A stretch of DNA of 64,000 nt from Chryseobacterium indologenes (GCA_016025055.1 CP065590.1:992001-1056000); one strand, 5' to 3'. Positions 39,525-49,273 are shown, counted from the first letter of the stretch. Made by a program: numbers and translations. The notes: generated from the sequence alone by a model not told the origin.

Positions 39525-40998
39525 ATGAACCCGACAATGATTCAATTCTTCCACTGGTATTCCGAAGGGGATGGAAAGCTATGGAAGGAAGCCGAAAAAC
39601 AAGCCCAATATTTAGCAAAACTGGGAATTACTTCCGTATGGTTTCCTCCCGCCTATAAAGGGACAAATGGTGGCTTTTCCACAGGATATGATGCCTATGA
39701 TCTGTATGACCTCGGAGAATTTGACCAGAAAGGAACCATCGCCACAAAATATGGTACCAAAAATGATTACATAAAAGCGATCAAGGCACTAAAAAAACAA
39801 AATATCAAAGTCATTGTAGATATTGTATTGGGGCATAAAGCCGGTGGTGATGAGCTTGAAAAGTTCAAGGTGGTAAAAGTGGATGAAGAGAACCGGGAAA
39901 AAATTATTTCCGATGTTATCGAAATTGAATCTTACACCAAATTTACTTTTCCGGGGGAGAGGAAAAAAATACTCAGATTTCGAATGGAATTTTACCTGCT
40001 TCAGCGGAGTAGATTATGCTGAAGGGATGGAATCTCACATTTATAAGATCCTGTCTGAATACGGAGACGACTGGGAAGAAATGATCCATGATGAGAAAGG
40101 CAATTACGATTACCTGATGTATAACGACATTGAGCACCGAAATCCTTTTGTAAGGGAAGAACTCAACAAATGGGCGAAATGGTATTTTGATCAGACCGAC
40201 TTTGACGGAGTAAGGCTTGACGCCCTGAAGCATATATCTTTTGACTTTTATAAAGAATGGCTTACCCTTCTTCGTTCCAATTCAGAAAAAAATATATTTG
40301 CCGTCGGTGAATATTGGGCTCCGGGTTACCTTCATCTTCTGCAAAAATACATTGAAGTCACGGAAGGATGTATGAGTCTATTCGACAGCTCCTTACAAAA
40401 CAATTTCCATAATGCATCTAAGGAAGGAAGCAGCTATGATCTGCGAAGAATTTTTGATGAAACGCTTACCCAGGCAGATCCTCTTCATTCGGTAAGTATT
40501 GTTGCCAACCATGATACACAGCCTCTTCAGGATTTGGAAGCTCCTGTTGACTCATGGTTTAAACCTCTGGCTTATGCTTTAATTTTATTAAGAAAAGACG
40601 GCTATCCATGTGTTTTTTATCCGGATCTGTACGGTGCTCATTATATAGATAAAGATTCAGGAGGCCACGATCAGGAGATTTTTATGCCTAAAGTAGATGG
40701 CATTGAAGAGCTGCTTACTGCACGAAAAGACTATGCATATGGGGAGCAGCGTGACTACTTTGAGGATGTCAATTGTCTTGGATGGGTGCGTGAAGGCGAC
40801 GAAGAACACGCCGGATGTGCTGTGGTTTTAAGCAATAAAGATGCCTATAACAAACCTATGGAAATGGGAAAATCATATGCCGGGAAACAATTCAGAGACC
40901 TTTTGAAAAGATATAAAGAAACAGTTACCATTGATGAAAACGGATGGGGAGATTTTCCTGTACCAGCCGGAAATGTAAGTGTCTGGATTCCTGAATAG
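39525..40998 (+). CDS. Cytoplasmic alpha-amylase, GH13 (one-base frameshift)
   Basis: Hydrolyses alpha-1,4-glucans. Seen in order: GITSVWFPPAYKGTNGG, VIVDIVLGHKAGGD, FDGVRLDALKHI with the nucleophile Asp, AVGEYW with the acid Glu and VANHDTQPLQ with the third carboxylate. No signal peptide. One extra G in the G5 run 39954-39958 shifts the frame; removing it gives FPGRGKKYSDFEWNF and one protein of about 490 aa, the usual size for the liquefying bacterial enzyme. Confidence 0.9.
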
Positions 40999-41026
40999 AA
41001 TAATGCAAACACGATTTAAAATAACA

Positions 41027-41060
41027 AAAGCGTACAAAATGATGTACGCTTTATTGTTTT
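41027..41060. terminator. Terminator between amylase and peptide genes
   Basis: AAAGCGTACA/TGTACGCTTT around AAATGA, then a T-rich tract on the + strand; also A-rich on the other side. Confidence 0.8.
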
Positions 41061-41071
41061 TATTATTTCCA

Positions 41072-41239
41072 TTAACATCTGATACCCCGGCAGCTCCACG
41101 GATCCGGAGCCCATTCACAGCAAAAATTGCTTTCGTCAGAAAAGCAACATATATTATCCCTGATAATGATCCCTCCTGTTAAGTGTTTAAGTTCCTGTCG
41201 TTCGATTTTCTTCGCGTTTTTGAGATTTGTTTTTTTCAT
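41072..41239 (-). CDS. GG-leader Cys-rich peptide, bacteriocin-like (55 aa)
   Basis: MKKTNLKNAKKIERQELKHL is followed by TGG, a double-glycine leader, then a 32-residue core with Cys at 31, 32, 40, 41, 50 and 55 (CCFSDESNFCC...SCRGIRC). The core has six Cys and two CC pairs, unlike the 1487 peptide, though the leader type is the same. No exporter or modifying enzyme adjoins. Too short for usual gene callers and overlapped by nothing on the other strand with support. Function inferred only from the precursor architecture. Confidence 0.75.
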   Translation of the reverse strand: MKKTNLKNAKKIERQELKHLTGGIIIRDNICCFSDESNFCCEWAPDPWSCRGIRC

Positions 41240-41344
41240 AATTATTATATTTTGAATTTAAATACTATTAAATATACAAAAAAAAGCACTTATAACTACA
41301 TGAAATATAACAATGACAGGATTTCGTCTATTAATAAGATGAGA

Positions 41345-42679
41345 TTAAAGTTTCTGAAGCTGGAGAATGTCAGGTCTTTCAGACTTATCAGAAATAGTAC
41401 CCGTTCTTGCAAATTCTGCCCACAGCGCTCTTAATTTCCGGCCGTTCTCATGAATATTTTTCCATGGAATATCCTTGAGCATTTCTGAATCTTTCCAGGC
41501 ATGCTCATTACCAAAAATCAAAGGAAGATCGATACAATGAGGGGCCCCGATATGGTTTTCTTTTAAACGTGAATGAATTCTGAACAAGTATACATTACCT
41601 CCGCCCTGTTTATGGTTTTCTGCAAATTTTCTGGCCGGTGTTCCGTAAATAAATTCTGTAGTGGTTTCCACTGTTTTATCCATAATCTTTAATCCCCAGC
41701 CTTTCCCGAAATATTTATTCAAAGCTTCGGAGGTTTTAAGGTAAAAAGCCGTTTCATTATTATTGAGCCCAATCAAAACATCATATTTTTTAGCATCAGA
41801 CCTCCATTTATCCAGAGCTTCTTCTTCTGAACATAGCGGATAATATCCATATTGAGGGCCAAAAGGCATCGCTGCTTTCAAACCATACTTCATGACGGAA
41901 GGCACGTATTTTTTATAATCTTCCATCATTGTATAGACATTTGTTTCACCTTTCAGGATTTCTGTTTTCTGCAGAAATTCAGCCGCCATCTTTTTCCTGT
42001 TATGGCGCAGACCCAGTGGTGCGCTTTGGATGATTACCCGCTGAAACAAATGATCTACATCATCAGAAATCATGAGGTGAGCAATAGCATCTCCGCCGGA
42101 AGACTGTCCTAAAAGAGTAATATTATCCGGATCACCACCAAAATCACTGATATATTTTTTTATCCATTTCAGAGCTTCAATGATATCCAACAGTCCAAGA
42201 TTCGGAGGTCTTTGATCGCTACCTCCTAAAAAGCCAAAAAGCCCCAGTCGGTATGAAACTGTGACGACAATGATCTCTTGCTCCCTTACCCATTCTGTAG
42301 GATCAGCGGTAGGCAGATCTCCACAGCCTATTTCATGAGAACCTCCGTGAATCCAGACAACAACAGGAAATTTACTGTTTTCAATGTTATTCTCAGGGCG
42401 ATATACCGAAAGATACTGAGTAGCTTCGTCTGGTTCAAAACTTTCAACCGGTGTGGGGGCAATCATTTTTTCAACAAGAGGGCTTAATGCCTGCGGGCAC
42501 ACAGGAATTTTATCAGGAAAAACAAATTCTGAAAAGGAATCTGCCGGAACCGGTCTCTGAAATCTTTCAGAATGGGCATAGCGAATGCTTTTAGCCTTAA
42601 TAATTCCGTTTTCTTTTATGGCCGGAATGTTCCCGAAACGTGTTTTAAAGACATAGCTTCCTCGGTGATTGGGTGTCAT
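41345..42679 (-). CDS. Type B carboxylesterase (444 aa)
   Basis: Alpha/beta hydrolase of the COesterase family: FPVVVWIHGGSHEIG oxyanion loop, nucleophile GQSSGGDAIA (Ser about residue 193), NNNETAFY and His in IGAPHCIDLPLIF. No signal peptide visible. C-terminus (ERPDILQLQKL) is short for the family, which could mean a late frameshift or natural truncation. Substrate unknown. Same strand as the AraC gene upstream. Confidence 0.85.
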   Translation of the reverse strand: MTPNHRGSYVFKTRFGNIPAIKENGIIKAKSIRYAHSERFQRPVPADSFSEFVFPDKIPVCPQALSPLVEKMIAPTPVESFEPDEATQYLSVYRPENNIENSKFPVVVWIHGGSHEIGCGDLPTADPTEWVREQEIIVVTVSYRLGLFGFLGGSDQRPPNLGLLDIIEALKWIKKYISDFGGDPDNITLLGQSSGGDAIAHLMISDDVDHLFQRVIIQSAPLGLRHNRKKMAAEFLQKTEILKGETNVYTMMEDYKKYVPSVMKYGLKAAMPFGPQYGYYPLCSEEEALDKWRSDAKKYDVLIGLNNNETAFYLKTSEALNKYFGKGWGLKIMDKTVETTTEFIYGTPARKFAENHKQGGGNVYLFRIHSRLKENHIGAPHCIDLPLIFGNEHAWKDSEMLKDIPWKNIHENGRKLRALWAEFARTGTISDKSERPDILQLQKL

Positions 42680-42784
42680 TTTTAAAAATGTTAAAAATTC
42701 TTACCCTTAAAATTACCTTTGTTTTTTGACAACAGAAAATAATTTAAACATAAATATCCGTTCATCACCATTGTCCTATGCATT

Positions 42785-43687
42785 TTAGTTCAGGGTTTTG
42801 TATTCACTCGGAGAGAGACCTACTTTGGTTTTAAATAACCTTGTAAAGTGTTGTGGATATTTGAAGCCTAACTCATAAGAAATTTCACTGATGGATTTTC
42901 CGTGCGCTACAATTTGTTCCTTAGCCACGTCGATCAGTTTATTGTGAATAAATTCCTGCGGGGAAATTCCCAATTCTTTTTTAATCAGGTCTCCAAAATA
43001 ATTCGCAGAAAGGTTCAGTTTTTCGGCGAAGTAATTCACCATGGGAAAGCCGATATTTTTAGGGTTTTCAGATTTCAGATACTCATCGACCAGATTTTCA
43101 AATTTTCCGATAAGTCCCTGGTTAATATGATCTCTGGTGATAAACTGGCGGTCATAGAAACGCATACAGTAGTTTAAAAACAGTTCTATATTATTAACAA
43201 TTAATGACTTGCTGTGTTTATCAATGGATTGTTCGAGTTCATGCTTTATATTTTTAAAACATTCCAGGATAATTTCTCTTTCTTTTTCTGAAAGATGCAG
43301 GGCTTCATGAACATCATAGGAAAAGAAATTATATTCCTTTATATTTTTACCAAGATTGGTTCCTTTCAGCAAATCCGGATGAAAGATCAAAGCAAAACCG
43401 GCCGGCTGAATATATTTCCCCCGGTTATAAATTCCATAGGTTTGTCCGGGAGCAATAAATACCAATGTTCCTTCCTGGTAATCGTAGCTATGTTTTCCGT
43501 ACAACATATCTCCACACATTACATCTTTCAGGAAAACAGTGTAAAAACCGAATGTTCTTCTGTGCTGACAAATGGGATCTGATTTGGAAAAATCAATGAT
43601 ACTGACCATTGGATGCAATGTTTCATGATTGGCCATTTTATTATATTCCGAGACGCTGTTATAGATTTCAACCTCCTGATTTTCCAT
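42785..43687 (-). CDS. AraC family transcriptional regulator (300 aa)
   Basis: N-terminal cupin-type sensor (DFSKSDPICQHRRTFGFY, GTLVFIAPGQTYGI) and C-terminal double HTH (YFAEKLNLSANYFGDLIKKE; ISEISYELGFKYPQHFTRLF; closing GLSPSEYKTLN). A -7 box lies 20 bases before the start (43707-43714, - strand). Divergent from the alcohol dehydrogenase gene, a likely target; the esterase downstream may be another. Confidence 0.9.
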   Translation of the reverse strand: MENQEVEIYNSVSEYNKMANHETLHPMVSIIDFSKSDPICQHRRTFGFYTVFLKDVMCGDMLYGKHSYDYQEGTLVFIAPGQTYGIYNRGKYIQPAGFALIFHPDLLKGTNLGKNIKEYNFFSYDVHEALHLSEKEREIILECFKNIKHELEQSIDKHSKSLIVNNIELFLNYCMRFYDRQFITRDHINQGLIGKFENLVDEYLKSENPKNIGFPMVNYFAEKLNLSANYFGDLIKKELGISPQEFIHNKLIDVAKEQIVAHGKSISEISYELGFKYPQHFTRLFKTKVGLSPSEYKTLN

Positions 43688-43706
43688 GAAGTATATTTTT
43701 ATTATT

Positions 43707-43714
43707 CAAAATTA
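43707..43714 (-). promoter_or_regulatory. -7 box of the AraC gene
   Basis: Reads TAATTTTG on the - strand, fitting TAnnTTTG. Confidence 0.45.
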
Positions 43715-43858
43715 CCAATTTCCTGATGAACTCACAGGATGTCTGTAAAATTGGTAAGTAATTCGGTAATCTGTATAAGCAAGGTTTATCCGAAAGTATC
43801 GAATTTTGTACCGTTATAGAAACTTTTTCAACGTATTAACTTAAAATCAAATACAACA

Positions 43859-44911
43859 ATGACCACATTTACAGTAAAAGCTTATGGTGCAGAAAACACC
43901 ACTGCAGACCTGAAAGAAATGAATATTGAAAGAAGAGAGGTAACATCCAAAGATGTAGAAATTGATATTCTATACTGTGGGGTATGTCACTCTGACCTTC
44001 ATACGGCAAGAAACGACTGGGGCGGAACAATCTATCCTGCAGTTCCGGGACATGAAATTATCGGAAGAATCACAAAAATAGGCAGCGAGGTTTCTAAATT
44101 TAAAGTTGGGGACCTTGCAGGTGTAGGATGTATTGTAGACTCCTGCGGACACTGCGAAAGCTGTCAGCACGATCTTGAGCAATATTGTCTGAACGGATTT
44201 ACGGGAACTTATAACGGACATGATAAGCATTCGGGAGGGCATACTTTCGGTGGATACTCTCAAAAAGTAGTGGTAGATTCCCATCATGTTTTAAAGGTTC
44301 CTGAAAACCTTGACCCTGCAGCTGTGGCTCCTGTTCTTTGTGCCGGAATCACTACGTGGTCTCCTTTAAGACATTGGAACGTAGGCCCCAACTCCAAAGT
44401 TGCCGTTGTAGGGCTAGGAGGATTAGGGCATATGGCTATTAAGCTGGCTAAAGGACTTGGAGCTGAAGTAACTTTATTTTCAAGAACTCCGGGAAAAACC
44501 GAGGATGCTAAACAATTAGGAGCTGATCATGTAATCATTTCTACAGATGAAGATCAAATGAAATCAGTGAAAGGGAAATTTGATGTGATCATCGACACCG
44601 TTCCTTACGTTCATGATGTAAATCCGTACGTAGCTACTCTTACTATCAACGGAACTCATGTGCTTGTGGGATATCTTGGAGGTCTGGAACCTATTCTTAA
44701 TACCGTTCCTATGATTATGGGCAGAAAATCAGTTGCAGGATCTGTTATCGGCGGTATTGCTGAAACTCAGGAGCTCTTGGATTTCTGCGGTGAGCATAAT
44801 ATCGTTTCGGAGATTGAAATGATCAAAATGCAGGAAATTAATGAGGCTTATGAAAGAATGCTGAAAAGCGATGTAAAATACCGTTTTGTGATTGATATGA
44901 AGTCACTATAA
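43859..44911 (+). CDS. Zinc-dependent alcohol dehydrogenase, YahK/cinnamyl type
   Basis: 350-residue MDR enzyme. Catalytic zinc ligands in YCGVCHSDLHTARND and PGHEIIG; structural zinc lobe SCGHCESCQHDLEQYC; NAD(P) motif GLGGLGHMAIKLA. Reduces aldehydes to alcohols, probably with NADPH. Divergent from an AraC regulator that probably controls it. Confidence 0.92.
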   Translation: MTTFTVKAYGAENTTADLKEMNIERREVTSKDVEIDILYCGVCHSDLHTARNDWGGTIYPAVPGHEIIGRITKIGSEVSKFKVGDLAGVGCIVDSCGHCESCQHDLEQYCLNGFTGTYNGHDKHSGGHTFGGYSQKVVVDSHHVLKVPENLDPAAVAPVLCAGITTWSPLRHWNVGPNSKVAVVGLGGLGHMAIKLAKGLGAEVTLFSRTPGKTEDAKQLGADHVIISTDEDQMKSVKGKFDVIIDTVPYVHDVNPYVATLTINGTHVLVGYLGGLEPILNTVPMIMGRKSVAGSVIGGIAETQELLDFCGEHNIVSEIEMIKMQEINEAYERMLKSDVKYRFVIDMKSL

Positions 44912-44932
44912 TTCTTCTCTTTTTAATAAGGT

Positions 44933-44963
44933 AAGCAGGTTCTTTGAGGACCTGCTTTTTTTT
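44933..44963 (+). terminator. Alcohol dehydrogenase terminator
   Basis: AAGCAGGT/ACCTGCTT around TCTTTGAGG, followed by T-run. Confidence 0.85.
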
Positions 44964-45013
44964 GCTTTGGAAGGTTTGAGCCTATTACTATCGATGTTGT
45001 ATCGAACAGCAAG

Positions 45014-45397
45014 CTATACAGTATAGGTATTTTTGCACTGTATATCATTCCTTTCCATATCCTGAAATGCCCATTCGGCCATGGCTTCAATCACCGTTCC
45101 AAGTTCCTGTCCTGCTTCACTCAGCCTATAGGTTACATGTGGAGGGACTACAGGTTTCGCCGTTCTGATGATCAGGCCGTCTGCTTCCAGCTGTTTTAAG
45201 TGCTGAATCAGCATTTTCTCTGTGACTGCAGGAATTGCTCTTTTCAATTCGCTGTATCTTTTTTCACCGGTGGCTAGGTTGAACAGAATAATAGGTTTCC
45301 AGAAACCACCAATTCTCTCCATCACATACATTACAGGACAGTCCTGTACTCCCTTCCTGTTCTCCTGAATGGTTGAGCTTTCTTTAATTGCTGTCAT
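45014..45397 (-). CDS. HxlR/DUF24 family redox-type regulator (127 aa)
   Basis: Winged-helix repressor: CPVMYVMERIGGFWKPIIL contains the single N-terminal Cys used by many DUF24 proteins to sense quinones or electrophiles, then KRAIPAVTEKMLIQHLKQLE (recognition helix) and PPHVTYRLSEAG wing. Divergent from the NAD(P)-binding protein at 45570, with overlapping promoters and TACTT/AAGTA repeats between them. Confidence 0.9.
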   Translation of the reverse strand: MTAIKESSTIQENRKGVQDCPVMYVMERIGGFWKPIILFNLATGEKRYSELKRAIPAVTEKMLIQHLKQLEADGLIIRTAKPVVPPHVTYRLSEAGQELGTVIEAMAEWAFQDMERNDIQCKNTYTV

Positions 45398-45417
45398 AAT
45401 TCTACATACTTTAGGGT

Positions 45418-45454
45418 AAGTACTTGCATAAAAGTAAGTGCAAATATAACTTTG
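45418..45454. promoter_or_regulatory. Divergent overlapping promoters with HxlR-type operator
   Basis: The -7 box of the regulator reads TATATTTG on the - strand (45441-45448); the + strand has TAACTTTG (45447-45454) for the 45570 gene. Next to them are TACTT (45421-45425) and AAGTA (45432-45436), a perfect inverted pair with 6-base spacer, and TTGCA/TGCAA (45424-45428, 45439-45443). YodB-type sites have the similar TACT-AGTA layout. Confidence 0.6.
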
Positions 45455-45569
45455 TCTTCGGAAAGAAAAAAATATTTATTATGAAATCGCAGTCACTTGA
45501 TCAATGTGTACAAAATAATCAATGCATAGCGACTTCATATGACAGTAAAAATCAATAAAAAATTGACAT

Positions 45570-46448
45570 ATGAAAATTGTAATCACAGGATCGTTAGGAA
45601 ATGTTGCTAAACCACTAACTGAACAATTAGCAGCAAACGGACACCAAATTACTGTAATCAGCAGTAATGAAGCCAAAAAACAGGATATTGAATCATTGGG
45701 GGCAACTGCAGCTATCGGATCTATTACGGATGCAGACTTTTTAACCAAAACTTTTGAAGGAGCGGATGCCGTTTTTGTAATGACCCCTCCGGCAATCAGT
45801 GCAACGAATATTGTTCAGAATACCATTAATGCAGGGAAGAATTATGCTGAGGCATTAAAAAAGACAGGAGTAAAAAGAGCTGTCATGCTTAGCAGTGTCG
45901 GAGCAGGCTCTCCCGTAGAAAACGGACCTATTAAAGGACTTCACGCTATTGAAAATCTTTATAAGGATGTTGAGAACACTTCATTTACATTCCTGAGGGC
46001 AGGTTATTTTTATAATAATTTCTTCAATGATATTCCTTTAATTCAGAATGCAGGAATCATTGGGGGCAACTACCCTGAAGGTTCCAGCATTCCGTTAGTA
46101 CACCCTCATGATATTGCCAAAGCAGCAGCAGAGGAGCTGGTTGCAAATGAAAGTGGAAAGAATATAAAATACATTGTAAGCGATATTCGTAATGCTGCAG
46201 ATTTTGCTAAAGTATTGGGTGCTGCTGTTAACAAACCCGAGCTGCCATGGGTTGAATTCTCTGATGAGGAGGCCCTGAACGGTATGCTACAGGCGGGACT
46301 TCCACAGGATATGGCGGAACTGTATGTAGAAATGGGAAGAGGAATGAGAACCGGGGTGGTACAAAAGGATTTTATTGACCACGGCTCACCTGTTGCGGGA
46401 AGTGTAACACTTGAAGAGTTTGCGAAAGAGTTTTCTTCGAAGTTTTAA
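45570..46448 (+). CDS. NmrA-like NAD(P)-binding protein, quinone reductase type
   Basis: 292 residues, atypical short-chain dehydrogenase fold. MKIVITGSLGNVAKPL is the dinucleotide loop, VFVMTPPAISATN and RAVMLSSVGAG follow, and NNFFNDIPLIQNAGII lines the site. Resembles the QOR2 group of NADPH quinone reductases. Under probable control of the divergent HxlR regulator, which fits electrophile detoxification. Confidence 0.85.
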   Translation: MKIVITGSLGNVAKPLTEQLAANGHQITVISSNEAKKQDIESLGATAAIGSITDADFLTKTFEGADAVFVMTPPAISATNIVQNTINAGKNYAEALKKTGVKRAVMLSSVGAGSPVENGPIKGLHAIENLYKDVENTSFTFLRAGYFYNNFFNDIPLIQNAGIIGGNYPEGSSIPLVHPHDIAKAAAEELVANESGKNIKYIVSDIRNAADFAKVLGAAVNKPELPWVEFSDEEALNGMLQAGLPQDMAELYVEMGRGMRTGVVQKDFIDHGSPVAGSVTLEEFAKEFSSKF

Positions 46449-46528
46449 GGCATAAGTAAGGAAGCTGGAGGCAGATGATCGTTTAACAGTGGTATTTTTT
46501 CAACAAATCTCAAGATTCTTTATCTTTT

Positions 46529-46572
46529 AAACGGATTTCGGCGCACCAAAGGTGCGCCGAAATCCGTTTTGA
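46529..46572. terminator. Bidirectional terminator
   Basis: Perfect 19-bp inverted repeat (arm AAACGGATTTCGGCGCACC), AAA loop, between convergent genes. Confidence 0.85.
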
Positions 46573-46603
46573 ATATCAATTTTAGCTTTAGCTTCAACTG
46601 TGA

Positions 46604-47884
46604 TTATTTTTCCTTAAGAATTCCCTGTAAAACCTTTTGCTTTCCGTCGATAGGCTGATCAATTTTTAATCCCAAAACCTCAGCTACCATAGGATAAACA
46701 TTAATATTGTTAAACTCGTCAATCGCTATATGATTCTTGAATTCAGGTCCCCAAGCATAGAATGTAGCTTTCATTTCAGGAACGACTCTCGGATTATATC
46801 CATGTTTCCCTACAGAAGACTTTTTTCCTTTTTCTAAAAATATCTTGGGAGCTTTAGGAAGTAAAAGAATCTGTCCTATTCTGTTGTATTGGTCATCTCT
46901 GGTTGCAAAATGAAGATATTTCGGAAGTCTCTTATCCAGATACACTTCATAATCATCTGTTTTATGAGCTTTTAGTTCTTTATAAACAGATTTTACCTCA
47001 TCAGGATTTTTGACAAATACTCTCAATAAAGTCTGAGAATTATAAAAATCGAATCTGTTTTTATCTAAAAGAAGAGCAGGAATTTCTAAAGGCGCGCCGC
47101 CATCTACTTTTATCATTCCATGATCGGAAACAAAAACAAAATTGACATTTTTCAATCCCAGGTCACTTACTTTCTGAACCAAATCTCCGATAGCGTTATC
47201 AATCAGATGAACGGCAGTTTCCGTTTCCTTGCTATCAGGGCCAAAATGATGTCCGCTCCCATCTACTTCAGGGAAATACAATGAAATAAAGTGCGGCCTT
47301 TTGTCTTCGGGAAGTTTCAGCCAGTTAACTACTTTTTCTACTTTTTCAGATGGGGTAAATTTTTCATGGTACGGATAGTAATAAGACGGCCTTATTCCTC
47401 CCGCATCACTGGCAGAACCTACCCACATTAAAGAAGCGGAGACCATCCCCTGTTTTTCTGCCAATCCCCATAGCGGAATTCCACCATACCAGCTTCCGTC
47501 TTCAGCATTCTTTTTATTACTCATGGCATAGGCTTCGTTTTTCTTGTAGTCATAGAAAAAATTATCTATCAAACCATGATGAGAAGGATAAAGCCCTGTA
47601 ATCAGGCTCCAGTGATTAGGAAATGTGATACTCGGGTAGCTCGGAATCATCGCTTTTGCCTGCACTCCGTTGCCGGATAGTTTCAACAGATGCTCAGCAT
47701 TGTACTTTTTAGCATAATCATATCGAAAACCGTCGGTGGAGATCATGATCACGTAGGGCTTCGACTGAGCTTCTAAACTGTTATGCCTTCCCGGAACAAC
47801 TACCTGGGCCGTATCAATAACAGGTTGCTGGGCAAAAACCGTAAAGGAAAGCAACAGCAGTAAAAAATGTAATCCTCGCTTCAT
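46604..47884 (-). CDS. Nucleotide pyrophosphatase/phosphodiesterase (alkaline phosphatase superfamily)
   Basis: Exported (signal peptide MKRGLHFLLLLLSFTVFAQ). Metal Asp in ISTDGFRYDY, nucleophile Thr in PSITFPNHWSLITG, then DGSGHHFGPDS and FVSDHGMIKV, the four NPP signatures. 426 aa. Hydrolyses nucleotide or phospholipid diesters in periplasm or at the surface. A -7 box (TAACTTTG on the - strand, 47901-47908) lies just ahead. Confidence 0.92.
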   Translation of the reverse strand: MKRGLHFLLLLLSFTVFAQQPVIDTAQVVVPGRHNSLEAQSKPYVIMISTDGFRYDYAKKYNAEHLLKLSGNGVQAKAMIPSYPSITFPNHWSLITGLYPSHHGLIDNFFYDYKKNEAYAMSNKKNAEDGSWYGGIPLWGLAEKQGMVSASLMWVGSASDAGGIRPSYYYPYHEKFTPSEKVEKVVNWLKLPEDKRPHFISLYFPEVDGSGHHFGPDSKETETAVHLIDNAIGDLVQKVSDLGLKNVNFVFVSDHGMIKVDGGAPLEIPALLLDKNRFDFYNSQTLLRVFVKNPDEVKSVYKELKAHKTDDYEVYLDKRLPKYLHFATRDDQYNRIGQILLLPKAPKIFLEKGKKSSVGKHGYNPRVVPEMKATFYAWGPEFKNHIAIDEFNNINVYPMVAEVLGLKIDQPIDGKQKVLQGILKEK

Positions 47885-47900
47885 TGTTTAAAAATTTCGG

Positions 47901-47908
47901 CAAAGTTA
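47901..47908 (-). promoter_or_regulatory. -7 box of the phosphodiesterase gene
   Basis: TAACTTTG on the - strand, 17 bases before the ATG. Confidence 0.45.
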
Positions 47909-47972
47909 CATTCTCTATTGCTGCCTGAAAAGTTTATAAGGTTAAAAGAATATTAAAAACCTGTTATTTCTT

Positions 47973-48836
47973 TTAATCAAATAATAATTTTCTAAATATT
48001 TTTTTCATTTCAAATTGTGACAGCCAATTGGTAAGCCCCATTTTTTGGCTAAGAAATACACTTGTATTTTCTGAGGAATCATCTACGTTATTCAATGCTA
48101 TAGTCTGTCCGTTATTTCTCTCTCTGATCGCATTAAAAAGCGCAGTACCGATTCCCTGATTTCTATAGTTTTTATCTACTGCAAACTGATATACTTTTTT
48201 TGATGCTGGACCATAAATGATATAGCCAACTAAGGTATCCCCGTGGTAAGCACCTAAAGTTACGTAGTTTTCAGGCATTGGTTCTAAGACGAAAACAGAT
48301 CCTTGCCATGAAGGTTCAATATCCCAGAAAGACTGCATCAACTTCCAGGGAAATTCTTTCATATCCTGAACAGAGACCTCAGCCGTATCATTTCTTTGTT
48401 GGATATTTCCATTAAAACAAAGCAACCTGCGAACAATGTTAAATCCAAGATTTTCATATGCTCTTATTGCATTTTTATTTCCTTCAATAACCTCCAGCAG
48501 TAGTGTATCGGCATTTCTTTCTTTTAAGACCGGTATAATAAAATCGTACATTTTTCTCACCAGTCCCTTCCCTCTGCTTTCTGGTATTACTCCCGTTCCG
48601 CCGTTATAAATAATCTTTTTACCATTTTCCAATTTTTCAGACTGAAGAATAAAGCTTACCAGTTTTCCGTTTTCAAATGCTCCGACTGACAGGCTCATAT
48701 CTAATTTTTCGGCTGCAATTTTCGAGATCAGCACCTCTTTTGTTAAGTGAAAAGGAACAACATAATCAGAGAAAGAATAATTGAAAACTTCTAAAAGTTC
48801 GTCTATAGCAGTATGGCTTAAAGTATTGAATTCCAT
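47973..48836 (-). CDS. Tandem GNAT acetyltransferase (287 aa)
   Basis: Two GNAT domains: VIPESRGKGLVRKMYDFI with YENLGFN (about residues 85-140) and FAVDKNYRNQGIGTALFNAI (about 220-250). Both A-motifs look intact. Closely upstream of nothing else on the strand except cytidine deaminase (31 bases), so cdd and this gene are likely co-transcribed. Confidence 0.85.
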   Translation of the reverse strand: MEFNTLSHTAIDELLEVFNYSFSDYVVPFHLTKEVLISKIAAEKLDMSLSVGAFENGKLVSFILQSEKLENGKKIIYNGGTGVIPESRGKGLVRKMYDFIIPVLKERNADTLLLEVIEGNKNAIRAYENLGFNIVRRLLCFNGNIQQRNDTAEVSVQDMKEFPWKLMQSFWDIEPSWQGSVFVLEPMPENYVTLGAYHGDTLVGYIIYGPASKKVYQFAVDKNYRNQGIGTALFNAIRERNNGQTIALNNVDDSSENTSVFLSQKMGLTNWLSQFEMKKIFRKLLFD

Positions 48837-48867
48837 AGATATTTATTTACATAATAAGATTAAAAAA

Positions 48868-49263
48868 TTACCATTCTCTGTCAAGATCTTCTTTCCAGTC
48901 AAAAGGCATGAGTTCTTTTAAAGTGACAAATACGCCGTTTTTCACTTCTATAATTGCATTGAGATTTTCCTTAGATAACTGGCTCATCAATTCGCGACAA
49001 CGTCCGCATGGCGGTACGGCATTTCCATCACTTCCTACTGCCACGGCCGCCTTAATATACCTTTCGCCATTTTTCAACATTTCCGCAACAGCACTATGCT
49101 CGGCACAAAACCCCATAGAACAGGCTGTATCAATACTGATTCCTGTATATATATTTCCGGCTACCGTTTCAATTGCAGCAGCTACTCCTCCATATTCTAT
49201 AAAATCATTGAGTACACGGGATTTCGCAAATTGGGCAGCGATTTCTTTTAAATCATTTCTCAT
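48868..49263 (-). CDS. cdd: Cytidine deaminase family protein
   Basis: 131-residue zinc hydrolase. CAEHSAVAEML holds the catalytic Glu and first ligand region (Cys/His-type), PPCGRCREL the other two Cys ligands. Deaminates cytidine to uridine in salvage, though some relatives act on blasticidin-type nucleosides (this one is short and lacks the YPHY-like extension). Ten bases behind the GrpB gene. Confidence 0.8.
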   Translation of the reverse strand: MRNDLKEIAAQFAKSRVLNDFIEYGGVAAAIETVAGNIYTGISIDTACSMGFCAEHSAVAEMLKNGERYIKAAVAVGSDGNAVPPCGRCRELMSQLSKENLNAIIEVKNGVFVTLKELMPFDWKEDLDREW

Positions 49264-49273
49264 GGTTATTTTT

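Larger units (their letters stand above)
40999..41344. other. Short region with terminator and GG-leader peptide
   Basis: Holds the bidirectional terminator 41027-41060 and the - strand peptide gene 41072-41239; about 100 AT-rich bases upstream of the peptide probably hold its promoter. Confidence 0.6.

Noticed and set aside
41345..42679. Esterase as a truncated pseudogene
   Set aside because: The C-terminus is short, but all catalytic motifs are present and no better frame was clear.
42713..42720. TACCTTTG match between esterase and AraC genes on the + strand
   Set aside because: No gene is transcribed rightward from it; chance match likely.
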